DNA of 64,000 nt, from contig NZ_LSIC01000101.1 in assembly GCF_001556045.1 (NCBI RefSeq), positions 62,001-126,000 of the forward strand, written 5' to 3'. The notes under the pieces were generated by a model. That model was not told where the DNA came from. It worked only from the letters and a program-made list of their open reading frames with translations, and searched no databases. The position numbers and the translations under genes are program-made. Source of the DNA: Bradyrhizobium sp. CCH5-F6 (GTDB lineage: Bacteria > Pseudomonadota > Alphaproteobacteria > Rhizobiales > Xanthobacteraceae). Positions 34,254 to 44,544 of this stretch are shown piece after piece (the first letter of the stretch is position 1; every line of letters starts with the position of its first letter).

Positions 34254-35195
34254 ATGGAGACCATCGCGGTAGTTCTCAAGCAGCCGGAGCAGATCGAGCT
34301 CAATCGGCTGGCTTTGACTCCTCCGACCGCCGACGACGTCGTCGTGGATGTCGACTGGAGCGGCGTCAGCACAGGTACTGAGCGGCTGCTGTGGTCGGGA
34401 CGAATGCCTTCGTTTCCGGGCATGGGATATCCGCTGGTGCCCGGCTACGAGTCGGTCGGGCATGTGGTCGAGGCTGGATCCGCCGCCGATCTGCATCCCG
34501 GACAACGCGTTTTCGTTCCCGGCGCAAAATGCTTCGGCGAGATTCGCGGCCTATTCGGCGCCTCCGCCTCACGCCTGGTGGTGCCGGCGAAACGCGTGGT
34601 CGCACTCGATCAGAGTCTCGGCGAACGTGGAATCCTGCTGGCGCTGGCGGCGACGGCCTATCACGCCATTGCGGCGCGCGGTGCCTCGGCGCCGGACTGC
34701 ATCGTCGGTCATGGCGTGCTCGGGCGGTTGCTGGCGCGCATCTCCATCGCGGTTCGCAACGAGCCGCCGACCGTGTGGGAGAAGAATCCGGCGCGCATCG
34801 GCGGTGCCGTCGATTATGGCGTGATCGATCCCGAGCACGATACGCGGCGCGACTACAAGAGTATCTATGATGTCAGCGGCGATGCAGGACTGCTCGATTC
34901 CCTGATCGGCCGCATGGCTCGCGGCGGCGAAATCGTGCTGGCCGGATTCTACAGCGAGCGACTGTCCTTTGCGTTCCCGCCCGCGTTCATGCGCGAGGCG
35001 CGGCTTCGCACCGCCGCCGAATGGCAGCCGTCCGATCTCGTCGCGATCAAGTCCCTGATCGAAGCTGGGCGTCTCTCACTCGACGGCCTGATCACCCACC
35101 ACCACGACGCCAGTGATGCCTCGAATGCCTATCGCATCGCGTTCGAGGATCCGGCGTGCCTGAAAATGGTCCTGAACTGGAGTTCGCTCTCATGA
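34254..35195 (+). CDS. bchC: Bacteriochlorophyllide a dehydrogenase BchC
   Basis: 313-residue zinc-type alcohol-dehydrogenase-like enzyme that oxidises the 3-hydroxyethyl group of bacteriochlorophyllide to acetyl. It carries VSTGTERLLWSGRMPSFPGM, PLVPGYESVGHVVEAG and CIVGHGVLGRLLARI (the nucleotide-binding glycine motif). ATG 34254 is preceded by GGAG at a normal distance; the frame is open earlier. The stop overlaps the bchX start by four bases. Confidence 0.95.
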   Translation: METIAVVLKQPEQIELNRLALTPPTADDVVVDVDWSGVSTGTERLLWSGRMPSFPGMGYPLVPGYESVGHVVEAGSAADLHPGQRVFVPGAKCFGEIRGLFGASASRLVVPAKRVVALDQSLGERGILLALAATAYHAIAARGASAPDCIVGHGVLGRLLARISIAVRNEPPTVWEKNPARIGGAVDYGVIDPEHDTRRDYKSIYDVSGDAGLLDSLIGRMARGGEIVLAGFYSERLSFAFPPAFMREARLRTAAEWQPSDLVAIKSLIEAGRLSLDGLITHHHDASDASNAYRIAFEDPACLKMVLNWSSLS

Positions 35196-36187
35196 ATGTC
35201 GTGCCAACCATCAACATGAAGGACGCTCTGCGGGCGGAAGCGTCGATCGAGCCGGACGCGCCGGTGACGACGCCGGCGACCAAGGAGACCCAGATCATCG
35301 CGATCTACGGCAAGGGCGGCATCGGCAAGAGTTTTACGCTGGCCAATCTGTCTTACATGATGGCGCAACAAGGCAAGAGAGTGCTGCTGATCGGTTGTGA
35401 CCCGAAGAGCGACACCACGTCGCTGCTGTTCGGCGGCCGCGCCTGTCCGACCATCATCGAGACGTCGTCGAAGAAGAAGCTTGCCGGCGAGGAAGTGAAG
35501 ATCGGCGACGTCTGCTTCAAGCGCGACGGCGTGTTCGCGATGGAGCTCGGCGGCCCCGAGGTCGGTCGCGGCTGCGGCGGCCGTGGCATCATCCATGGCT
35601 TCGAGCTCCTGGAGAAGCTCGGCTTCCACGAGTGGGGGTTCGACTATGTGCTGCTCGACTTCCTCGGCGACGTCGTCTGCGGCGGGTTCGGCCTGCCGAT
35701 CGCGCGTGACATGTGCCAGAAAGTCATCGTCGTCGGCTCGAACGATTTGCAGTCGCTGTATGTCGCGAACAACGTCTGCTCGGCGGTGGAGTATTTCCGC
35801 AAACTCGGCGGCAATGTCGGTGTCGCCGGCATGGTCATCAACAAGGACGACGGCACCGGTGAGGCGACTGAGTTTGCGCGGACGGTCGGCATTCCCGTTC
35901 TTGCGGCGATCCCGGCCGACGACGACATCCGCAGGAAGAGCGCGAACTACGAGATCATCGGATTGCCGGGCGGGCAATGGAGTTCCCTGTTTGAACAGCT
36001 TGCCACCAATGTCGGCCTGGCGCCGCCGGTTCGCCCCGCGCCGCTGACTCAGGACGGTCTGCTCGGCCTGTTCAAGGGCGAAGCGGTCGGTCGCGGGGTT
36101 GTGCTCGAGCCTGCGACCATGGAGGACATGTGCGGCAAGTCCATCGTCGACAGGCCGTCCCTCGAAGTTGTCTACGACGCGGCGTGA
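35192..36187 (+). CDS. bchX: Chlorophyllide a reductase iron protein BchX
   Basis: 331-residue NifH-like ATPase that delivers electrons to BchY/BchZ, reducing ring B of chlorophyllide. P-loop YGKGGIGKS at 39-47; the 4Fe-4S ligand cysteines lie in GRGCGGRGI and [27 protein letters not shown] matches the switch region. It is longer than BchL owing to an N-terminal extension, as usual for BchX. Start ATG 35192 overlaps the bchC stop. Confidence 0.96.
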   Translation: MNVVPTINMKDALRAEASIEPDAPVTTPATKETQIIAIYGKGGIGKSFTLANLSYMMAQQGKRVLLIGCDPKSDTTSLLFGGRACPTIIETSSKKKLAGEEVKIGDVCFKRDGVFAMELGGPEVGRGCGGRGIIHGFELLEKLGFHEWGFDYVLLDFLGDVVCGGFGLPIARDMCQKVIVVGSNDLQSLYVANNVCSAVEYFRKLGGNVGVAGMVINKDDGTGEATEFARTVGIPVLAAIPADDDIRRKSANYEIIGLPGGQWSSLFEQLATNVGLAPPVRPAPLTQDGLLGLFKGEAVGRGVVLEPATMEDMCGKSIVDRPSLEVVYDAA

Positions 36188-36212
36188 CCGGCAGCATGAT
36201 GCGGAGAGCAAC

Positions 36213-37817
36213 ATGAACGTCATTCTGCCGCGATACGCAGGCGCGATAGCCGAATCCGTCGTGAACGATCCCGTCGAGGTCGACGCAGTTGCGACGGATG
36301 CCGCCGCTGTGCCCACGATCCACGCCGCGGCGACCAAGAGCGACGGCCTGGGCTGTCATGCCGGTGCTGATGAGCTCAAGGCCGCCGCCAGTGTTGCGGG
36401 AAAGAGCGACATTCTCGATCGTTATGCCGTCGACTATCCCAAGGGTCCGCATGACCAGCCGCAAAGCATGTGCCCGGCGTTCGGTTCGCTCCGAGTCGGC
36501 CTGCGGATGCGGCGCACCGCGACGATCCTGTCGGGCTCGGCTTGTTGCGTCTATGGGCTGACCTTCACTTCACATTTCTACGGTGCGCGACGCACGGTTG
36601 GCTACGTTCCCTTCAATTCGGAGACATTGGTCACCGGCAAGCTGTTCGAGGACATCCGCGAAGCCGTCTTCAAGCTCGCCGATCCCGCGCTGTACGACAC
36701 CATCATCATCACCAATCTCTGCGTACCGACGGCGTCCGGCGTTCCGCTCGATCTGTTGCCGGACGAAATCAACGGCGTGCGCATCATTGGCATCGACGTA
36801 CCGGGCTTTGGTGTGCCGACCCATGCCGAGGCCAAGGATGTACTGGCAGCGGCGATGCTGGAATATGCCCGCAAGGAAGTGGAGCAGGGGCCGGTTCAGG
36901 CGCCGCGCGGCGGCAAGAGCGAACGGCCGACAGTTACCCTGGTCGGCGAAATGTTTCCCGCGGATCCCGTCGGCATCGGCATGATGCTGGAGCCGCTTGG
37001 TCTTGCGGCCGGTCCGGTGGTGCCGACGCGGGAGTGGCGCGAACTCTATGCCGCGCTGGATGGCTCCGTCATTGCCGCGATCCATCCGTTCTACACGGCG
37101 AGCTTCCGCCAGTTCGAACTGGCCGGCCGCAAGATCGTTGGCTCCGCGCCGGTCGGCCACGACGGCACCGAAGCTTGGCTCGAATCCATCGGCGCGGCCT
37201 GCAACGTCGCGCGCGAGAGAATAGACGCCGCCAAGAATCGTTTCCTGCCGATGATCAAGGCGGCGTTGGCCGCAAAACCGATCGACGCGCGCATTACGGT
37301 CTCTGGCTACGAAGGTTCAGAACTGCTCGTCGCGCGGCTGCTCATCGAGAGCGGCGCTCGCGTGCCCTATGTCGGCACAGCCTGCCCAAGGACGCAATGG
37401 TCAGACGCCGATCGGGAATGGCTGGAGGCCAGGGGCACGCGGATTCAGTACCGCGCATCGCTGGAGATGGATCTGGCCGCAGTCGGCGAGTTCAAGCCCG
37501 ATCTGGCCATCGGCACGACGCCTATCGTCCAGAAGGCAAAGCAGCTCGCCATCCCGGCGCTGTATTTCACCAATCTGATTTCGGCGCGGCCGTTGTTCGG
37601 CGTCGCCGGTGCCGGCTCTCTGGCGCAGGTCGTCAATGCCGCGCTCGCCAATCAAAGCCGTTTCGACGAGATGAAGGAATTCTTCGGCGATGTCGGCGAA
37701 GGCCACGCTGCCGGCGTCTGGGAAGACACGCCGATTGAAAACGTGGCTTTCCGGGAGAAGCACAAGAAGCAGATCGAAGCCCAGGCCAGGAAGCGCAAAG
37801 CCGAGGAGATGATCTGA
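36213..37817 (+). CDS. bchY: Chlorophyllide a reductase subunit BchY
   Basis: 534-residue NifD-like subunit of the catalytic BchYZ component. Conserved cysteines lie in [11 protein letters not shown] and [11 protein letters not shown]; other family stretches are [35 protein letters not shown] and [11 protein letters not shown]. Compared with the core family it has an N-terminal extension of about 85 residues. ATG 36213 follows GGAGAGC. Its TGA overlaps the bchZ ATG (TGATG). Confidence 0.95.
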   Translation: MNVILPRYAGAIAESVVNDPVEVDAVATDAAAVPTIHAAATKSDGLGCHAGADELKAAASVAGKSDILDRYAVDYPKGPHDQPQSMCPAFGSLRVGLRMRRTATILSGSACCVYGLTFTSHFYGARRTVGYVPFNSETLVTGKLFEDIREAVFKLADPALYDTIIITNLCVPTASGVPLDLLPDEINGVRIIGIDVPGFGVPTHAEAKDVLAAAMLEYARKEVEQGPVQAPRGGKSERPTVTLVGEMFPADPVGIGMMLEPLGLAAGPVVPTREWRELYAALDGSVIAAIHPFYTASFRQFELAGRKIVGSAPVGHDGTEAWLESIGAACNVARERIDAAKNRFLPMIKAALAAKPIDARITVSGYEGSELLVARLLIESGARVPYVGTACPRTQWSDADREWLEARGTRIQYRASLEMDLAAVGEFKPDLAIGTTPIVQKAKQLAIPALYFTNLISARPLFGVAGAGSLAQVVNAALANQSRFDEMKEFFGDVGEGHAAGVWEDTPIENVAFREKHKKQIEAQARKRKAEEMI

Positions 37818-39268
37818 TGCTGGTCCTCGACCATGATCGCGCGGGCGGTTATTGGGGCGCGGTCTATGCCTTTACCGCAGTGAAGGGCATGCAGGTCATC
37901 ATCGATGGTCCGGTCGGCTGTGAGAATCTGCCGGTCACTTCGGTGCTGCACTATACTGATGCGTTGCCGCCGCATGAGCTACCGATCGTGGTAACGGGCC
38001 TCGGCGAGGAAGAACTCGGTCAGACCGGCACCGAAGGTGCGATGAAGCGCGCGCACCGTGTGCTCGATCCCTATCTGCCGGCAGTGGTGGTCACGGGTTC
38101 TATCGCCGAGATGATCGGCGGCGGCGTGACGCCGGAAGGGACCAACATCAAGCGCTTCCTGCCGCGCACCATCGACGAGGATCAGTGGCAGAGCGCCGAT
38201 CGCGCCATCGTCTGGCTCTGGAAAGAATATGGCGTCAAGAAGATTCCCGAGCGCAAGCCGCGCGTTGAGGGTGTCAAACCGCGCGTCAATATCATCGGCC
38301 CGATCTACGGCACCTTCAATATGCCGTCCGACCTCGCGGAGATCCGCCGGCTGATCGAGGGCATCGGCGCCGACGTCAATATGGTGTTCCCGCTCGGCAG
38401 CCACCTCTCCGACATTCCGAAGCTGGTGAATGCGGACGTCAACGTCTGCATGTACCGCGAGTTCGGCCGGATGCTGTGCGAGGCGCTGGAGCGGCCCTAT
38501 CTGCAGGCGCCGATCGGCCTGCACTCCACCACCAAGTTCCTGCGCAAACTCGGCGAACTGCTTGGCCTAGACCCCGAGCCGTTCATCGCGCGCGAGAAGC
38601 ACACCACCATCAAGCCGCTGTGGGATCTCTGGCGGTCGGTGACCCAGGATTTCCTCGGCACAGCCAGCTTCGCCATCGTCGCCAACGAGACTTATGCGCG
38701 CGGCGTCAGAAACTTCCTGGAGACGGAAATGGGCCTGCCATGCACCTTCTCCTTTGCGCGCAAGGCCGGCGTCAAGCCGGATAACGATGCCGTACGATCT
38801 GCGGTGCGCGAGAAGCCGCCGCTGATCCTGTTCGGTAGCTACAACGAACGCATGTACCTGGCCGAGGCTGGTGGCCGGGCGATCTATGTGCCGGCGTCGT
38901 TTCCGGGCGCGGTGATCCGCCGTCACACCGGCACGCCGTTCATGGGTTATTCCGGCGCCACTTATCTCGTTCAGGAAGTCTGCAACGCGCTGTTCGACGC
39001 GCTGTTCAACATCTTGCCGCTCGCGGCCGATCTCGATCGTGTCGATCCGACGCCGGCCCGGCTGCACGAGGAAATTCCCTGGAGCGACGAAGCCAAGGCG
39101 TTGCTCGACGAGGTGCTGGAGGCCCATCCGGTGCTGGTGCGAATCTCGGCAGCCAAGCGCCTGCGCGATGCCGCCGAGAGCGGCGCCCGCCAGGCAGGCG
39201 AGGCGCGCGTCACCACGGATTTCGTGACCAGAGCGCGCACGGCGCTGATCAGTGGAGCGCCAGCATGA
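37817..39268 (+). CDS. bchZ: Chlorophyllide a reductase subunit BchZ
   Basis: 483-residue NifK-like partner of BchY. The N-terminus [13 protein letters not shown] and [20 protein letters not shown] contain the cluster/substrate region, [19 protein letters not shown] follows in mid-protein, and [20 protein letters not shown] near the end. The C-terminal tail contains the PCP_red-like helix region [20 protein letters not shown]. It is coupled to bchY and is followed directly by the pufQ-like ORF. Confidence 0.95.
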   Translation: MLVLDHDRAGGYWGAVYAFTAVKGMQVIIDGPVGCENLPVTSVLHYTDALPPHELPIVVTGLGEEELGQTGTEGAMKRAHRVLDPYLPAVVVTGSIAEMIGGGVTPEGTNIKRFLPRTIDEDQWQSADRAIVWLWKEYGVKKIPERKPRVEGVKPRVNIIGPIYGTFNMPSDLAEIRRLIEGIGADVNMVFPLGSHLSDIPKLVNADVNVCMYREFGRMLCEALERPYLQAPIGLHSTTKFLRKLGELLGLDPEPFIAREKHTTIKPLWDLWRSVTQDFLGTASFAIVANETYARGVRNFLETEMGLPCTFSFARKAGVKPDNDAVRSAVREKPPLILFGSYNERMYLAEAGGRAIYVPASFPGAVIRRHTGTPFMGYSGATYLVQEVCNALFDALFNILPLAADLDRVDPTPARLHEEIPWSDEAKALLDEVLEAHPVLVRISAAKRLRDAAESGARQAGEARVTTDFVTRARTALISGAPA

Positions 39269-39342
39269 GAATGGTCAAGGCCGGCCTGTTTCCGGTGATT
39301 CCTCATCCGCACGTGCAAGGCCGCAATCGGGAGGTGATTTCG

Positions 39343-39579
39343 ATGTCCGACTATGCTTATGGCGATCGACCGAGGACACAGGGCGCGAACAAGTCAGTCG
39401 AAACGCGGGTGATGTTCGGCGCGTGCTACATGGCCTTTCTGTTCCGGGCTGTGGTCGCACGGCTGATCCCCTGGCGCAAACGGGCGGCATTCGATCAATC
39501 AAGGAATCGCGAGTCGATCTTCACGGAGGCCCGCACTGCTGCGGGCACGATCGTGACGTCGTCGTTCATGGGCTTGTGA
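39343..39579 (+). CDS. PufQ-like small membrane protein
   Basis: 78-residue ORF in the position where pufQ lies in other purple bacteria, between bchZ and pufB. It has a polar N-terminus, one hydrophobic helix (VMFGACYMAFLFRAVVARL), a basic segment and an amphipathic C-terminus ending SIFTEARTAAGTIVTSSFMG. This layout matches PufQ, which influences bacteriochlorophyll delivery to the LH1-RC complex, but sequence identity to known PufQ is weak. The ATG at 39343 has GGGAGGTGA upstream; an ATG at 39265 overlapping the bchZ stop would add 26 residues. Confidence 0.6.
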   Translation: MSDYAYGDRPRTQGANKSVETRVMFGACYMAFLFRAVVARLIPWRKRAAFDQSRNRESIFTEARTAAGTIVTSSFMGL

Positions 39580-39697
39580 CCGGGATTCCGTCCGGCGGTC
39601 GCCGGGTGGATAAGCGCCGTATCGAAAGGTCCGGCATTCGCTGTCGCCCACGCTCGGGCGGCGAACGGCCGTAAGGCCATCACTAGGAGGATACCAA

Positions 39698-39916
39698 ATG
39701 AAGGACGGTTCCTTATCGGGGCTATCCGAAGCCGAAGCCAAGGAATTCCATTCGATATTCATGACGAGCTTCCTGCTCTTCACGGCTGTCGCGGTGGTTG
39801 CCCATATCCTCGCCTGGATGTGGCGTCCCTGGTTGCCCGGCCCGGGCGGCTACAAGACGACGGCGCTGGATAGCATCCAGCACGTCGCCAGCGTCGCTCT
39901 TTCGTACCTGACATAA
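39698..39916 (+). CDS. pufB: Light-harvesting 1 beta chain PufB
   Basis: 72-residue LH1 beta apoprotein. The N-terminus [20 protein letters not shown] is followed by the membrane helix and the bacteriochlorophyll-ligand His in [16 protein letters not shown], the canonical beta-chain pattern. AGGAGG lies seven bases upstream of the ATG. A C-terminal extension after WLPG (about 24 residues) is longer than in R. sphaeroides. Confidence 0.95.
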   Translation: MKDGSLSGLSEAEAKEFHSIFMTSFLLFTAVAVVAHILAWMWRPWLPGPGGYKTTALDSIQHVASVALSYLT

Positions 39917-39928
39917 AGGGAGGCAACC

Positions 39929-40120
39929 ATGTGGCGAATTTGGCTTCTGTTCGATCCGCGCCGTGCCTTGGTCGCGCTCTTCACGTTCCTGTTCGGACTG
40001 GCGATCGTGATCCACTTCATCCTGCTCTCGACCGACCGGTTCAACTGGTTGGACGGGCCCCGCAAGGCGAAGACGTCAGAGATCACTCTGCCGTACACAC
40101 CACCAAGCATGCCGTCCTGA
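39929..40120 (+). CDS. pufA: Light-harvesting 1 alpha chain PufA
   Basis: 63-residue LH1 alpha apoprotein. [20 protein letters not shown] is the typical start, and the helix contains the ligand His in [24 protein letters not shown] precedes the ATG. It lies 12 bases after pufB, and a long hairpin follows before pufL. Confidence 0.95.
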   Translation: MWRIWLLFDPRRALVALFTFLFGLAIVIHFILLSTDRFNWLDGPRKAKTSEITLPYTPPSMPS

Positions 40121-40137
40121 TGGCATGACGAACTGCG

Positions 40138-40189
40138 TACCGGAACGGACGAGGCAGGATCGAGCGACCCGTCTCGTCCGCTTCCGGTA
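40138..40189 (+). other. Long intercistronic hairpin between pufA and pufL
   Basis: TACCGGAACGGACGAG (40138-40153) pairs with CTCGTCCGCTTCCGGTA (40173-40189), a 16-bp stem with one bulged C and a 19-base loop. It starts 18 bases after the pufA stop and ends 49 bases before the pufL start. In Rhodobacter an mRNA-stabilising hairpin at this position makes LH1 transcripts outlast those of the reaction centre; by analogy this element should set the LH1:RC ratio. It lacks a T-run, so it is unlikely to be a simple terminator. Confidence 0.85.
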
Positions 40190-40238
40190 GCGACCACGAT
40201 GATGGCTACGCTGGTTTTCGCAGGCGGAGGAACGATCG

Positions 40239-41075
40239 ATGGCTATGCTCAGCTTTGAAAGAAAATACCGCGTTCGCGGCGGAACGCTCGTCGGCGGCGA
40301 CCTGTTCGACTTCTGGGTCGGCCCGTTCTACGTCGGGTTCTTCGGGGTCACGACGGTGTTCTTCTCGTTCGTCGGCATCGCGATGATCCTCTGGAGCACC
40401 GCGCTCGGCCCAACGTGGAATCTCTGGCAGATCAGCGTGAACCCGCCGGACGTCAAGTACGGCTTGTCTTTCGCTCCGCTGCAGGAAGGCGGCATCTGGC
40501 AGATCGTCACGGTCTGCGCACTCGGCGCCTTCGTTTCCTGGGCGCTACGCGAGGTCGAGATCTGTCGCAAGCTCGGGATCGGCTACCATGTGCCGTTCGC
40601 CTTCGGCTTCGCGATCTTCGCCTATTTCAGCCTGGTGGTGATCCGGCCAGTGCTGATGGGATCCTGGAGCTACGGTTTCCCCTACGGCATCATCACTCAT
40701 CTCGATTGGGTGTCCAACACCGGCTACCAGTACGGCAACTTTCATTACAACCCCGCGCATATGATCGCCATCACGTTCTTCTTCACGACGTGCCTGGCGC
40801 TGGCGCTGCACGGCGGCCTCATCCTGTCGTCGACCAATCCTGACAAGGGTGAACCGGTCAAGACGCCCGAGCACGAGAACACGATGTTCCGGGATCTGAT
40901 CGGCTATTCGGTCGGCACCATCGGCATCCATCGCCTCGGACTGTTCATCGCGCTATCCGCGGTGTTCTTCAGCGCGGTCTGCATCGTGATCAGCGGACCA
41001 TTATGGTCGGAAGGCCAGGCCTGGTCGGAGTGGTGGAACTGGTGGCGCAATCTTCCGATCTGGTCATCCAACTAA
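40239..41075 (+). CDS. pufL: Photosynthetic reaction centre L subunit PufL
   Basis: 278-residue L subunit with five transmembrane helices. It starts [32 protein letters not shown] as in all purple L chains, and carries the special-pair/Fe region [20 protein letters not shown] and the C-terminal [16 protein letters not shown] with the Fe-ligand His. GGCGGAGG precedes the ATG. It forms the RC core with PufM; PuhA is not in this window. Confidence 0.97.
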   Translation: MAMLSFERKYRVRGGTLVGGDLFDFWVGPFYVGFFGVTTVFFSFVGIAMILWSTALGPTWNLWQISVNPPDVKYGLSFAPLQEGGIWQIVTVCALGAFVSWALREVEICRKLGIGYHVPFAFGFAIFAYFSLVVIRPVLMGSWSYGFPYGIITHLDWVSNTGYQYGNFHYNPAHMIAITFFFTTCLALALHGGLILSSTNPDKGEPVKTPEHENTMFRDLIGYSVGTIGIHRLGLFIALSAVFFSAVCIVISGPLWSEGQAWSEWWNWWRNLPIWSSN

Positions 41076-41103
41076 TTTCGGTCGTCAGAGAGAGTCCTGA
41101 GCC

Positions 41104-42027
41104 ATGGCCCAATATCAGAACTTCTTCACGCAGGTGCAGGTGCGCAGCACCATCTACCCCGGAATTCCGATCCAACCCGGAATATGGGTTCGTTCCAGCG
41201 AGGGCCGGTTCAGCTACTGGCTCGGAAAGATCGGCGACGCCCAGGTCGGCCCGGTCTATCTCGGATTTCTCGGACTTGCCTCCATCGCCTGCGGCATCGT
41301 TGCGATCGAGATCATCGGCCTCAACATGCTGGCGTCGGTGAACTGGAGCCCAATCGAATTCGTCAGGCAACTGCCCTGGCTTTCGCTGGAACCGCCGAAG
41401 CCCGAATACGGCATCAGCTTTCCGCCGTTGCAGGAAGGTGGGTGGTGGTTGATGGCCGGCTTCTTCCTGACCACCTCGATCCTGTTGTGGTGGGGACGAA
41501 CATATCGGCGAGCGCGGGCGCTCGGCATGGGTACGCACGTGTCGTGGGCCTTCGCATCCGCGATCTGGCTCTATCTGGTGCTTGGCTTCATCCGGCCGCT
41601 GCTGATGGGGCAGTTCAGCGAAGCCGTTCCCTTCGGGATATTCCCGCATCTCGACTGGACCAACAATTTCTCGATCACGCACGGTAACCTCTTCTACAAT
41701 CCGTTCCATATGCTCTCGATCGCGTTCCTGTACGGCTCGGCCCTGCTGTTCGCCATGCACGGTGCGACGATCCTCGCGGTCAGCCGTTACGGCGGCGAGC
41801 GCGAGATCGAGCAGATCGTCGACCGCGGCACGGCGCTGGAGCGGGCGGCCCTGTTCTGGCGCTGGACCATGGGCTTCAACGCGACGGCCGAGTCGATCCA
41901 TCGCTGGGCCTGGTGGTTTGCCGTGCTTTGTCCGCTGACGGGCGGCATCGGGATCCTGCTCTCCGGCACCGTCGTCGACAATTGGTTCGACTGGGGCGTC
42001 AAGCACGGTCTAGCGCCGCCGCGATAA
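41104..42027 (+). CDS. pufM: Photosynthetic reaction centre M subunit PufM
   Basis: 307-residue M subunit. N-terminus [14 protein letters not shown], then [19 protein letters not shown], the chlorophyll region [20 protein letters not shown], and [16 protein letters not shown] with an Fe-ligand His. It lies 28 bases after pufL. No pufC (tetraheme cytochrome) or pufX follows; the next gene is ppsR after 201 bases, so the RC is presumably reduced by soluble cytochrome c2 (cycA). Confidence 0.97.
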   Translation: MAQYQNFFTQVQVRSTIYPGIPIQPGIWVRSSEGRFSYWLGKIGDAQVGPVYLGFLGLASIACGIVAIEIIGLNMLASVNWSPIEFVRQLPWLSLEPPKPEYGISFPPLQEGGWWLMAGFFLTTSILLWWGRTYRRARALGMGTHVSWAFASAIWLYLVLGFIRPLLMGQFSEAVPFGIFPHLDWTNNFSITHGNLFYNPFHMLSIAFLYGSALLFAMHGATILAVSRYGGEREIEQIVDRGTALERAALFWRWTMGFNATAESIHRWAWWFAVLCPLTGGIGILLSGTVVDNWFDWGVKHGLAPPR

Positions 42028-42228
42028 TTCACATGAGGTTTTGGACGCGCGCCGGATTGCAACATGCCGCTGCGACGCGCGTGCGCTTTCATCGTCTTCC
42101 CGGCTCGGCTGTCCGAGACGACGCGGCGGCGTACGGCCCAATACGGGCTTCGTGCGTCAACAAAAACGGGTTCGAGGAACGCTAGGTGAGAGATCACGGG
42201 TTGTTGGAGGATATTTGCCCTGGTTCAG

Positions 42229-43656
42229 GTGTTCAAATCTCCGAAGGAGTCGCTGGGGAATCTCGGCGCATTGCCGCTCGCGAACCTGATCGCGGTGGCC
42301 AGCGACGTCGCTGTGATCATCGACGGCGAGGGAGTGATTCGGGACGTTGCCTTCAACAAGGAAGACCTTTCGCTCGAGCTCGACGCCCATGGCCGCTGGC
42401 TCGGTTCGAAGCTCGCCGAAGTCGTCACCTCGGAAACCAGTTCGAAGGCCAGGGAACTGCTCCAGGATGCGATGAGCCGAAAACTGTCGATCTGGCGTCA
42501 GGTGAACCATCCGTCGCCCGGAGGCGTGGATATTCCCGTGCTGTATTCGGCAGTCAACATCGGACGCAACGATCGCTTTGTCGTTGTCGGTCGCGACCTG
42601 CGGCCGCTCGCGGCGATGCAACAGCGGCTCGTCAACGCCCAGCAATCGATGGAGCGCGACTATGTCCGGTTGCGCCACGCCGAAACACGCTATCGTTTGC
42701 TATTTCAGGTCTCGTCGGAAGCTGTCATGATCGTTGATGCGTCCAACAATGCCATTCTTGAGGTCAATCCGGCGGCGCTGGCACTGCTCGACGAGAGCGC
42801 GCCGCAGGTTCTGAAATCGAATCTTTCCTCACATTTCAATGCGGCGGATGCCGAGCCGGTCCAAACCCTTCTGTCGAGCGTTCGCGCCACCGGTCGTGAC
42901 GGCAATGTTCGTGCCCGGCTTGCGAAGGGAGACCGCGAGTGCCGTGTCGCCGTGTCCCAGTTCCGGCAGGAGAACGCGACCTTGTTTCTGGTCCGTCTGT
43001 CGTCGCAGCAGGTGCCGCCGCAAGCCGGCGCGACGAAGGCAGCATCGGGCTTGCTGGAGTATTTCGAAGCCGCGCCCGACGCGTTGGTCATCACCGGGCA
43101 CGACGGCCGCATCGTCAAGGTGAACCCGGCATTCACGGAGATGGCGCAGCTCGGCAGCGCGGAGCAGTCGCGCGGCGAATCACTGGATCGCTGGCTCGGC
43201 CGCGCCGGCGTCGACTTTGCGGTGGCTTTCGCCAATCTTCGCCAGACCGGTTCGATCAAGCTGTTCTCGACTTCGCTGCGCGGTGAGCATGGCGCGACGA
43301 CGGATGTTGAGGTCTCGGCCGTATCTCTGATCCAGGACGACCGCAAGCAGGGTTTCGGTTTCGCGATCCGCAATGTCGAGAAGCGTCTTTCGGCATCGCC
43401 GTCCTCGGCCCGCGAGCTCCCGCGCTCTGTCGCCCAACTCACCGAACGGATCGGCCGTGTGCCGCTTCGCGATCTCGTACGCGAGGCCACCGACGTCATC
43501 GAAAAGCTCTCCATCGAGGCTGCGCTGGAATTGACCGGCGACAACCGCGCATCCGCTGCGGAGATGCTCGGGCTCAGCCGTCAAAGCCTATATGTCAAGC
43601 TCCGGCGCTTCGGGCTTGCCGAGCACGCGGGTGATGGGGAGGCCGAAGATGACTAG
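42229..43656 (+). CDS. ppsR: PpsR/CrtJ-type photosynthesis repressor, paralogue near bchG
   Basis: 475-residue regulator with three PAS-like regions (about 15-120, 150-260, 275-390), the coiled linker AQQSMERDYVRLRHAETRYR between the first two, and a C-terminal Fis-type HTH (ALELTGDNRASAAEMLGLSR followed by QSLYVKLRRFGL). PpsR binds TGT-N12-ACA boxes and represses pigment and puf/puc genes under oxygen. Two paralogues occur here; in related strains they can have opposite activities. The start is assigned as GTG 42229, but GGAGG at 42206 is too far away, so the start is uncertain. The stop overlaps bchG by eight bases. Confidence 0.93.
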   Translation: MFKSPKESLGNLGALPLANLIAVASDVAVIIDGEGVIRDVAFNKEDLSLELDAHGRWLGSKLAEVVTSETSSKARELLQDAMSRKLSIWRQVNHPSPGGVDIPVLYSAVNIGRNDRFVVVGRDLRPLAAMQQRLVNAQQSMERDYVRLRHAETRYRLLFQVSSEAVMIVDASNNAILEVNPAALALLDESAPQVLKSNLSSHFNAADAEPVQTLLSSVRATGRDGNVRARLAKGDRECRVAVSQFRQENATLFLVRLSSQQVPPQAGATKAASGLLEYFEAAPDALVITGHDGRIVKVNPAFTEMAQLGSAEQSRGESLDRWLGRAGVDFAVAFANLRQTGSIKLFSTSLRGEHGATTDVEVSAVSLIQDDRKQGFGFAIRNVEKRLSASPSSARELPRSVAQLTERIGRVPLRDLVREATDVIEKLSIEAALELTGDNRASAAEMLGLSRQSLYVKLRRFGLAEHAGDGEAEDD

Positions 43657-44542
43657 TGCCGTTGTCAGTCATCCCGCGCCATCGGTCATTCTCGAACTGC
43701 TGAAGCCGATCACCTGGTTTCCGCCGATGTGGGCCTTGGGATGCGGGATCGTGTCATCGGGCGTTTCGCCGGGCCAGCGTTGGCCGATGATCATCGCCGG
43801 CGTGCTGCTGGCGGGACCCATGGTCTGCGGCACCAGCCAGGCCGTGAACGACTGGTATGACCGGCATGTCGATGCCATCAACGAGCCGGACCGGCCGATT
43901 CCGTCGGGACGTATTCCCGGCCGCTGGGGTCTCTATATCGCGATCGTGTGGACGGCCCTCTCGTTGTTGCTTGCGACCACGCTCGGCACCTGGGGCTTTG
44001 CTGCTGCAATCGTCGGTCTCGTGCTGGCCTGGGCCTACAGCGCACCGCCGATCCGCCTCAAGCAGAACGGCTGGTGGGGTAACGCCGCGTGCGGACTTTG
44101 CTACGAAGGTCTACCCTGGTTCACCGGGGCCGCTGTGATGAGCGCATCCGCGCCCGATTGGCGTGTCGTTTTGATCGCGCTGCTCTACAGCATCGGCGCC
44201 CACGGCATCATGACCCTCAACGACTTCAAGTCCGTCGAGGGCGACAAGCGGATGGGGATCGATTCGCTCCCTGTGCTGCTCGGCGTCGGCAATGCTGCGC
44301 GCTTTGCCTGTCTGGTGATGGCGGTGCCGCAGGTTGCTGTCGTGGCGCTGTTGCTGGCATGGCAGCGGCCATTTTATGCGGCGGCAGTTGCTGCGTTGGT
44401 GCTCGCGCAGTTGTTTCTGATGGTCCATTTCCTGAAAAGCCCGCGCGAGCGCGCGCCTTGGTACAACGGTACCGGGATCAGTTGCTATGTCGTTGGTATG
44501 CTCATCAGCGCCTTCGCGCTGGCAGCACTGAAAGTGAGCTGA
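43649..44542 (+). CDS. bchG: Bacteriochlorophyll synthase BchG
   Basis: 297-residue UbiA-family prenyltransferase attaching the geranylgeranyl/phytyl tail to bacteriochlorophyllide a. The first aspartate-rich region reads SQAVNDWYDRHVDAINEPDR, the second GIMTLNDFKSVEGDKRMG, with about eight helices. ATG 43649 has GGGGAGG six bases upstream and lies inside the end of ppsR. It is the first of a coupled bchG-pucC-like-bchP-tspO group. Confidence 0.96.
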   Translation: MTSAVVSHPAPSVILELLKPITWFPPMWALGCGIVSSGVSPGQRWPMIIAGVLLAGPMVCGTSQAVNDWYDRHVDAINEPDRPIPSGRIPGRWGLYIAIVWTALSLLLATTLGTWGFAAAIVGLVLAWAYSAPPIRLKQNGWWGNAACGLCYEGLPWFTGAAVMSASAPDWRVVLIALLYSIGAHGIMTLNDFKSVEGDKRMGIDSLPVLLGVGNAARFACLVMAVPQVAVVALLLAWQRPFYAAAVAALVLAQLFLMVHFLKSPRERAPWYNGTGISCYVVGMLISAFALAALKVS

Positions 44543-44544
44543 TC

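Noticed and set aside
42028..42228. Possible pufC or pufX remnant or small ORF after pufM
   Set aside because: No heme CxxCH motif and no PufX-like helix; the frames here are short and unlike any known puf gene.
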